From NCBI RefSeq assembly GCF_900637665.1, contig NZ_LR134386.1, positions 4,270,501 through 4,334,500 of the forward strand: a DNA stretch of 64,000 nucleotides. Direction: 5' to 3'. Of this stretch, positions 53,758 to 61,700 are shown one piece after another. The translations under genes were made by a program, and so were the position numbers. The notes below the pieces were generated by a model. The model saw only the letters and a list, made by a program, of their open reading frames with translations. It was not told where the DNA came from and did not search any database. Position 1 is the stretch's first letter, and the number at the start of each line of letters is the position of its first letter. Source of the stretch: Chryseobacterium nakagawai. Lineage in GTDB: Bacteria; Bacteroidota; Bacteroidia; Flavobacteriales; Weeksellaceae.

Positions 53758-55131
53758 TTAGTTCGGTTTTAAAACATCGATCTCTTTTTTCATGGAGATC
53801 ATGTAGAGTGTTAATTCTTCAATTTTTTGAAGGAGTTTGATTTGAAAATCGCCTACGGATAATCCACTATCAGTCATTTCTTTTGCAGAAGGAATTTCCG
53901 GAAGATGGTTTTTTTCAGAAATAAATTTTTCAAGTTCATCTATCTTTCGCAATTTATAATCAGCTGCAAAAACATGATCTGCTGTGGGAGTCGTAGACAC
54001 TACAAAGTCTTTAGCTTCTACTTTTCCCTTAAAGGCTGCATTACCATTTCTATTCACTACAAGCTGCCTTCCTCCATCATATGATCCGGTAGATACTACA
54101 AATGTATCTTCATGGGCATTTCCAAAGAACCAATTGTTGGTACCATTAGATAATCTTGTCTGGATTCCTTGGGTATATCCACCATAATCAACACTTCTAT
54201 CTAAATAAATAGTTGGTGAATAGTCGAAAACTCTTTGGCTTTGAGACTTTACTTCTCCAGCTACTTCGATATTTCCACTGAAAGCACTGTGATTATTTTC
54301 CGGATTAAATGAGGCAACCTTACTTTCATACTTTCCGATATAATAGAGATTAACCTTATCCTGTACACCCACCGCTGCAAAACCTCCTGCATTTTGAGTT
54401 CCATCGGATGAAAGAAAATGATACCCTCTAGCCCACATCGTATCGTAGCCTCTGATCGCAACACCTCCTATAACAGGAGATTCAGTATCAAATAGTATTT
54501 TTCCCTGAACATCCAACGGAGCGACAGGTTTTTTTGTTTTTATCCCTACATTTTCATTATAGTGTACATAATGTTTCTTCTGTCCCGAAAGAGAATTGGT
54601 ATAAATATCTGAAAGAACCGCTTTATCAACAACCGCATTTGCTGTTGATTGGTGTGCCAACCTTACTACATATTCATTCCCTCTTGAATTGGTGTGGTAA
54701 ATTGTTATTTTATACTGTTTAATCGTATTATCCCAAACAATATCACTGATATAAATATTATCAACAATTTCTCCCGAAGCTTCTATAATTCTTGATACCG
54801 GAGGTCTCCAAATATTATTATCATTAAAAGCTCCAATAACAATTTGTTTTTTAATTGTACCTACACTGTTTTGAAAATTATAAAACCCCGCTACCTCAAT
54901 TTCAAGGCATCCATGAATTGTCACGTTTCCTAGCAATACATCAATTGCCTGATCTGCCTTTTGTTCGGGAAAGACAAATTTAAAGTTACTTTTCTCTTTA
55001 TAGTTGGGTGAAAATATATTGGCATCATCCAGATGAGCAAAGCTGTCAATAAAATCCCCAAATTGGCTTTCTGTAGGCCTCTTTCCAGCCTTAAAGTATT
55101 CCTTTAATACTGTAATTTCTTTTTTCGCCAT
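53758..55131 (-). CDS. Tail-fibre-like protein 3
   Basis: 457 residues, the shortest of the four. It shares the N-terminal anchor (YFKAGKRPTESQFGDFIDSF) and a beta domain with GTIKKQIVIGAFNDNN and VSRIIEASGEIVDNIYI that is homologous to fibre 4 and fibre 1 but not to fibre 2. A middle with GGFAAVGV and YIGKYES is followed by the C-terminal block HLPEIPSAKEMTDSGLSVGD and a coiled coil. It starts 2 bases after the stop of fibre 2. Its 3' DNA is nearly identical to that of fibre 2, a sign of gene conversion or recent exchange. Confidence 0.8.
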   Translation of the reverse strand: MAKKEITVLKEYFKAGKRPTESQFGDFIDSFAHLDDANIFSPNYKEKSNFKFVFPEQKADQAIDVLLGNVTIHGCLEIEVAGFYNFQNSVGTIKKQIVIGAFNDNNIWRPPVSRIIEASGEIVDNIYISDIVWDNTIKQYKITIYHTNSRGNEYVVRLAHQSTANAVVDKAVLSDIYTNSLSGQKKHYVHYNENVGIKTKKPVAPLDVQGKILFDTESPVIGGVAIRGYDTMWARGYHFLSSDGTQNAGGFAAVGVQDKVNLYYIGKYESKVASFNPENNHSAFSGNIEVAGEVKSQSQRVFDYSPTIYLDRSVDYGGYTQGIQTRLSNGTNNWFFGNAHEDTFVVSTGSYDGGRQLVVNRNGNAAFKGKVEAKDFVVSTTPTADHVFAADYKLRKIDELEKFISEKNHLPEIPSAKEMTDSGLSVGDFQIKLLQKIEELTLYMISMKKEIDVLKPN

Positions 55132-55133
55132 GA

Positions 55134-56942
55134 TTAATTAGGTTTTGAGTCAATCTCTTTTTTCATAGAGATCATGTAGAGTGTTAATTCTTCAATTTTT
55201 TGAAGGAGTTTGATCTGAAAATCGCCTACGGACAATCCACTATCAGTCATTTCTTTTGCAGAAGGAATTTCCGGAAGATGGCTTTTTTCAGAAATAAATT
55301 TTTCAAGTTCAGCTATCTCTCGCAATTTATAATCAGCTGCAAAAACATGATCTGCTGTAGGAGTAGCTGTAATCACTACGTCTTTTGCTTCGAGTTTACC
55401 ATGTAATGCCATATTTCCGGTATCAGACAATACGAGTCTGGCACCACCTCCACCATCTGAAAAGTAATTCCAGAATTGTAAACTATTGGAATATTGCCCT
55501 GTCATATTATAAATGGCCCATCTGTTTGCTGTACCCGGTGCTGTTTTAGTCTTATTATCTAAATAGATAGCTCCCCCTTCATTGCTACTGATCTGGGACA
55601 TGATTGCTCCTTGTACATCAAGTTTCTGCTGTGGAGTTTCTGTGCCAATTCCTACATTTCCATTTGGACTAATTCTCATCAGTTCATTCATGCTGACTGG
55701 AAGATCTAAAGCGGTCTGCTGAAAACCTGAACTTAAAAATTTAATTCCTTCACTTCCTGTAACTACCGCTGTATTAAAGCGAGGAAAGGCACTCGTTGTC
55801 GATAACCATTTTAATCCAGCATTAGGATCAGCTTTAACTCCAAAACTCATATAAGTTTCTGCACTGCTTCTTAATGATCCCCAGTTATTTACCGAACCAT
55901 CTTCATAACGGATCGCCATGGCATTATTCCCTTGTGTACCGTCTCCGTTCCCTGCATAAATAGTTCCCCTGACATCCAACTTAGATAATGGATTAACGGT
56001 TCCTATTCCTACATTTCCATTAGGTTTTACAGTCATTTTAATATTTTGACTGGTTACGAAATTGATAGATCCAAAGTTAGGATCATAAGAATTATCATTT
56101 TCTATATTGAAGTCAAAGTAATCTCCGTATCGTCTTCCTAAGCCTGAAAACCCGGAATTTAATTCCAAATTGGCTTTATTATGGTAAGAGAGGCTTAATA
56201 TATTACTTCCCCCTGTAGCTCCGGTAGTGGTAAATTTTGCAACCGTTGCGTTCTGATTAGCAGAGTTTTCATGCACTACATTAAGTTTCGTTTCAGGGGT
56301 AGCAGTTCCAATACCTACATTTCCATCTCTATTTACTTTTAATGCTATTTTAGCACTTTCTTTAGAGGCTAGATTTCCGACCAATAGGCTCCATTCATTG
56401 GTCATCGGCTGAAGAGGAACAGAAGTGGAGCTATTGCCTCTGTTATCTATTGCTGCCCATCCATCATTTTTATTAATCGATCTTATTTTAATAAAAACTT
56501 TTAACACCTGGTCTGTCGATCCATAGGTATGAATTGCCCTGATCCGAAACCTACATTTTCCACCATTTACATCAACTGTAAAACTATAATTGGGTTCACT
56601 ATCGATATAATTATTCTTATTAACTGCTCCACATTCTTTCCAGATATCCGGATTTGAATGTGAAACGCCTGCCCTATGAGTGGCTCCACAAGCAATATTT
56701 CCTCTTGTATAAGCCAGAGATATCTCATAGAATCCTCCTGCACTTGCACTGGAAGGTGCAAAATCTAAAAACTCTATGTAGTCTCCTACCTTATAATTTG
56801 CAGGAAATTCTACAAAAGTGGAATACTCTGAGAACTCATCTAGATGAGCATAACTATCTATTAAGTCTCCAAACTGGCTTTCAGTAGGTCTCTTTCCAGC
56901 TTTGAAATATGCTTTTAATTCTTGTTTATTTTTCTTTGCCAT
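55134..56942 (-). CDS. Tail-fibre-like protein 2, with a different N-terminal domain
   Basis: 602 residues. After the shared anchor (KAYFKAGKRPTESQFGDLID) the next 130 residues (VEFPANYKVGDYIEFLDF... CGATHRAGVSHSNPD... IRAIHTYGSTDQVLKVFIKI) are unlike fibres 1, 3 and 4. NVGIGTATP, NVGIGTVNP and NVGIGTETP repeats and the common C-terminal block follow. This is a domain swap within an otherwise uniform array. It is 2 bases from its neighbours on both sides. Confidence 0.8.
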   Translation of the reverse strand: MAKKNKQELKAYFKAGKRPTESQFGDLIDSYAHLDEFSEYSTFVEFPANYKVGDYIEFLDFAPSSASAGGFYEISLAYTRGNIACGATHRAGVSHSNPDIWKECGAVNKNNYIDSEPNYSFTVDVNGGKCRFRIRAIHTYGSTDQVLKVFIKIRSINKNDGWAAIDNRGNSSTSVPLQPMTNEWSLLVGNLASKESAKIALKVNRDGNVGIGTATPETKLNVVHENSANQNATVAKFTTTGATGGSNILSLSYHNKANLELNSGFSGLGRRYGDYFDFNIENDNSYDPNFGSINFVTSQNIKMTVKPNGNVGIGTVNPLSKLDVRGTIYAGNGDGTQGNNAMAIRYEDGSVNNWGSLRSSAETYMSFGVKADPNAGLKWLSTTSAFPRFNTAVVTGSEGIKFLSSGFQQTALDLPVSMNELMRISPNGNVGIGTETPQQKLDVQGAIMSQISSNEGGAIYLDNKTKTAPGTANRWAIYNMTGQYSNSLQFWNYFSDGGGGARLVLSDTGNMALHGKLEAKDVVITATPTADHVFAADYKLREIAELEKFISEKSHLPEIPSAKEMTDSGLSVGDFQIKLLQKIEELTLYMISMKKEIDSKPN

Positions 56943-56944
56943 GA

Positions 56945-58651
56945 TTATTTTGATTTTAAAACATCAATCTCTTTGTCTAAAGAAATGATATACAGTGACA
57001 TTTCTTCAATTTTCTGTAGGAGTTTTATCTGAAAATCTGCCACGGAAAGCCCTGTATCCGTCATCTCTTTTGCAGAAGGAATTTCCGGGAGGTGCTTGTT
57101 TTCATTAATAAATCTTCCAAGATCCTTGATTCCTCTTAAATGATAATCTGAAGCAAAAACATAATCCGCTGTAGGAGTTTGTGTAATGACTACATCTTTT
57201 GCTTCTAACTTCCCCTGGATAGCAACATTTCCGCTTTCTTTCCAATTTAAAACATTGAATTCAATATCACCTTTCTTAATTCCTAAGGCACCTCCTGTCC
57301 AACCATAAAGAAAAGGGCCATCCAGCAAAGAATTATCACTGTTTTGTCTTTTATATTTTAGGCCATGAGATGAAGTATTTCCACCTAACTGGATAGGAGA
57401 TCCTGCAGCAATATTAATTCCTCCTTCAACATCCAATTTAGCCTGAGGGCTTGCGTTTCCAATCCCCACATTCCCATTATCAGCAATAATCATTCTGGAA
57501 CCATAATTATTACCATCTGCGGCGTAGCTCCAGAATTGCAATCCGTTGCCATATCCTCCGGTCATATTATAGATTGCCCATTGGTGAGCGGTTCCGGGTG
57601 CTGTTTTATTGGGATTCTGAAAAAAGATAGATCCACCTTCATTACTCCCTACCTGTGATACAATTGATCCTCTTACATCCAGTTTTTGTTGTGGATTTTC
57701 TGTACCAATACCTACACTTCCATTGGGTGTTATTCTCATAAGTTCAGAAAGAGCAACCGGTGAATCCTGTGCTGCCTGCTGATAACTAGAAGATAAAAAC
57801 TTAATTCCTTCTCCACCAACAGTTACCGCCGTTTTATAGCCTGCGTAAGATCCATTACCTGATAACCAGCCATACGCTGTTTTATTATCAGCTTTAACTC
57901 CGTAACTCATATAAGTTTCCGCACCACTTCTTAATGAACCCCAGTTATTTACAGATCCATTTTCATAACGGATGGCAAATGCATTAATTCCTTCCGTAGC
58001 ATCACTTCTGCCGGCAAGAACATTCCCCCAAACATCCAGTTTAGACTTTGGATTATCTGTTCCTAATCCAAGATTTCCATTATAGTATACCGAATGTTTT
58101 TTTTGTTCAATAAATGGTTTAACATATATATCCGAAAGTCTAGCCTGATCTACAAATGCTTTCTCATAAGAAAACTGCTTGATTCTTATAGCATATGGAT
58201 TCTGATTAGTACTTGTATGATAAATGGTCAGTTTATATTCATTTCTTATTGAATCCCATACAATATCTCCAATGTAAATATTATCTAAAATTGTTCCTGC
58301 TGCTTCTACAATTCTGGCTGTAGTGGGATACCAAACGCCCCCATCAGGATTAAGGCCAACCTCAAATTGTTTTTTTATAATCCCAACACTTGTCTGATGA
58401 GCAAACGTACCCGTAATTTCAATTTCCAAACTTCCGTTCAGATAATTATTTCCCAAGAGAACATCCACCGCCATGTCGCCTTGCTGGTGAGGAAATTCGA
58501 CATATAGATCTTTATATTTATGGTTATCAGGGAAAATAGTTTTATCGTCTAAATTGGCGTAGCTATCGATAAGATCACCAAACTGACTTTCTGTTGGTCT
58601 CTTTCCAACCTTAAAATATTCTTTTAAAGCTGCAATTGTTTTTTTTGCCAT
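56945..58651 (-). CDS. Tail-fibre-like protein 1 (first of array)
   Basis: 568 residues. It has the anchor (EYFKVGKRPTESQFGDLIDSY), a beta domain (GIIKKQFEVGLNPDGGVWY... TARIVEAAGTILDNIYIGD), then the repeats NLGLGTDNP, SVGIGTENP and NVGIGNASP, each opening a beta unit ending in LDV, and the C-terminal block HLPEIPSAKEMTDTGLSVAD with a coiled coil. It is the first fibre gene after the giant protein gene, separated by an 85-base gap with a hairpin. It is probably translated from the same mRNA as the others. Confidence 0.8.
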   Translation of the reverse strand: MAKKTIAALKEYFKVGKRPTESQFGDLIDSYANLDDKTIFPDNHKYKDLYVEFPHQQGDMAVDVLLGNNYLNGSLEIEITGTFAHQTSVGIIKKQFEVGLNPDGGVWYPTTARIVEAAGTILDNIYIGDIVWDSIRNEYKLTIYHTSTNQNPYAIRIKQFSYEKAFVDQARLSDIYVKPFIEQKKHSVYYNGNLGLGTDNPKSKLDVWGNVLAGRSDATEGINAFAIRYENGSVNNWGSLRSGAETYMSYGVKADNKTAYGWLSGNGSYAGYKTAVTVGGEGIKFLSSSYQQAAQDSPVALSELMRITPNGSVGIGTENPQQKLDVRGSIVSQVGSNEGGSIFFQNPNKTAPGTAHQWAIYNMTGGYGNGLQFWSYAADGNNYGSRMIIADNGNVGIGNASPQAKLDVEGGINIAAGSPIQLGGNTSSHGLKYKRQNSDNSLLDGPFLYGWTGGALGIKKGDIEFNVLNWKESGNVAIQGKLEAKDVVITQTPTADYVFASDYHLRGIKDLGRFINENKHLPEIPSAKEMTDTGLSVADFQIKLLQKIEEMSLYIISLDKEIDVLKSK

Positions 58652-58669
58652 AATTTTTGTTTTTTGGTG

Positions 58670-58708
58670 AATAGTTCCTCCTTTTCCTACTGGGAAGGAG
58701 GAACTATT
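58670..58708. other. Intercistronic hairpin between giant gene and fibre array
   Basis: Perfect 14-base arms AATAGTTCCTCCTT (58670-58683) and AAGGAGGAACTATT (58695-58708). On the transcribed minus strand no T-run follows, so it is more likely an mRNA stabiliser or attenuator than a terminator. Confidence 0.6.
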
Positions 58709-58736
58709 TTATATTTATTAATTTATGAAGGGTTAA

Positions 58737-61700
58737 TTAAGGTCTTACAATGAAAGTCCCCTGTAAGATCATACCGTCTGTTCCATCGTGAGAAATTCCA
58801 CCGATATCAGTCCAGGTTTCTTTTTTGTAAATCGTAAGAATCTTTTCTTCAGTACTGAACATATTAGATGTATTCTGAGACACCATTTTGAAATGATGAT
58901 AAAGTACTCTTCCTTCTTCATCTTTAATCTTCATAGGATCCAGACCTAATTTTTCAACTGGAAGGAAAAACTCATTCCCCGTCATATCAAATGCTTCTGC
59001 AAAGAACCATTCTTCAGTATTGGTTGCCGGATTATTACCATACAGATACAATTTTGCTTTTGAGGTATCTTTTTCATCTGTATCTATTCTGGCAATTTCT
59101 TTCCAGTTCCCCAGAGGACTCATTTTATAAAGGTGATATTTCCCTTTATAGCAAACCTGATCCCAGGATAAGATTACCCAGTTGATCACATCAGAATCTA
59201 CTGGCTCCGAATGATATCTTAAGACAGGTGCCGGCGGATTATAATTTTCTACCAACATGGTTACCGTAGTCTTTGAAGGTAATGACGGAGCCTGTTTCTG
59301 TTCCGTTTTAGCTGCAGGAGGTGAAACAGCATAATCTATTGTGGTATACTCCACTTTTCTGGAAGCCACTACACGATAGAAAAGTGGATCACCATAAGGT
59401 TTTTCATCCAGATCTTCAAATTCATCATACACCGTCCATGATCCATTTTCAGGGTTTACTTCTACATCAGTAATCTTCACCGTTTTAATGTGTTTCATAC
59501 TTAATATGGAATCTGCATCCAGTTTGTTGGTTGCTCTGTAAATAGAGATTTCGTTGATCTTGTGAACATCGGTATAAGAATTGACTTCAATTCTTACTTT
59601 GGCAGAAATTCCTAATGTAGCATTATCTACTATTGGTAGTAAGCTTAAGATCTTTGGTGGTTCAGCCGGATTGGTATTAACCAGTTTAATAGGTCCTTGA
59701 AATTTACTGAACTCTCCCATTTGCAATTGATTCCCCAATTCTCTTACTCCATAGAAGTAGAAATTATCCGAAGCCCCATCAAGCGTAAAGTCAGTAAACA
59801 ATGTTGAATGAGCAGCACCTCCCTGACCTTGGCTGTATACAGCTGCCATTGGAGCCATATCAAAATCATCATGTGTAGTAGGCAGTAAATACCCTGAAGC
59901 ATCCCTGATATTCTGTTTTTTATTTTTAGGTCTATGTCCTTTCAGATCATTGAAATCAAAATTATGAATCTGCTGATAAATAATAGGTACTTCTGTAAGT
60001 GGTAGGAAACAATTAATCATTGCTTCTTTAATAAAATGACCTAAACGCAGCTGACCTGCCTCACCCGGTACTGCCTCAATAACAGGATAATTAATCGGAT
60101 ACTTTCCATTTTTCCACTTTATTTCATCCAATACGTTAGCATATCCACTTTGTCCTACTTGTAGCCCAAAATGTTCGTTATGATTCATAATGAAATAATT
60201 AATTGCTTCAAATAATATTTTACTGTTCGGAAGTGGCATAGTAAATTTCACAGGGCCATCCGGTGGAAAGGCTTCAAATTCTGTTTTAGTTGTATTAAGA
60301 AGCATTTCAAAGTCTACAAAATTCATCCATCTGTCAGTAAAAAACTCTTCATCATTCCCTCCAAGAGCATTAAGGTTGTTTTTAATTTCCTCAATCTTTG
60401 TTGGTTCATATAAAGAAGCTAACAATACAGCATTATTCGCTCTGAAAAACTGTACTGAATATGGCTTATGCTCATATTCTGTGATAAAGCTATAGGTTGA
60501 CTTTCCGAATTTATCCGGTCTGGTCGCATATTGAGACCCCTTTGGCTTTCTCGGTGGTTTAGGTTCTACAATTCTGTTAGCAAACATCACAGCAGGAACA
60601 CTGAATTTAGACTTATATTGAGCTCCCTGCATATCTACATTGTCATGATCCACACTCTTAAATCCAAAGATAGAGTATCTTACATCTTCATTTTCAGGTG
60701 GTAAAACAACGTCCTCAATTAAATTATTAGCAGCATTCTTATATAGGTATACTCTATAGGAAGGATAATAATTCACAAGCATATTTTTGCCCATAACAGG
60801 ATCAGTAAGATATACTGGTGGGGTTAATGGCTTAGATATCATTATTGCCAGATCATCAGGATGATAATTAAATATAGGTAAGTGAGCTGTATCTTCTTTA
60901 ATTCTGAAATTTTCATCATAAATATATACTACAAGATCCTTATTTGTTCCAATATTCTCTGTTTTTACTACTTTGAAAACCGATCTGGATTCTTTGGGAA
61001 CTCCATTATTATAATCTTCTAATGTAAATAACCTTACAATACCATTCAGCCATTCTACAGAATCTGAATTGGATGAAAACTGAGAATGTTGTGCCAGCTT
61101 GAATCCAGGGAATGTCACTTTATAAACCCCTCTATGAACCCTATATTCTTTAACAGGTTTATCTATAACTACTCCCTCACTGTTTTGATACTTATCAATT
61201 GTCTCATAATGCATCTCTATTTCAGTATTTTTCCAGAATCCTCTGCTTTTTTCAAGGAATCTCTGAACAGATCCGTCCGATTGTTGGGTATGAATAATTT
61301 CTCTATGAATTCCCCAATCATTGGTTCCGATTTTTACTTTCAATGAGTTCGGATTTTTTGGTCCCCAGGTTGGCGTATTCTGCATATTTTCAGTGGCATT
61401 GAACAATCCTTCAGTGCCAGGACTGAATGTAGGAAGTACGAGGCTGCTCTGATCGATTACCGGTGAAGTCCCTGAAATAATAGCCGCACTTGGTGCTTTT
61501 TTGAACACTGTAAATTTCAATCCTGAAGGTTGTACTTCAATTCCGTTAATGATATAACTTTCACCATCTAATAAGAAAATTCCTCCAATAAAATCATTAA
61601 TAGTTGTTCCTGCCGGAATTTCCGATCTTAAGATATTTGATGGAATTGAAGGCTGGGCAGACGGAGTTCCTCCCCCTGAACTTGGAAGGGTATAATCTAC

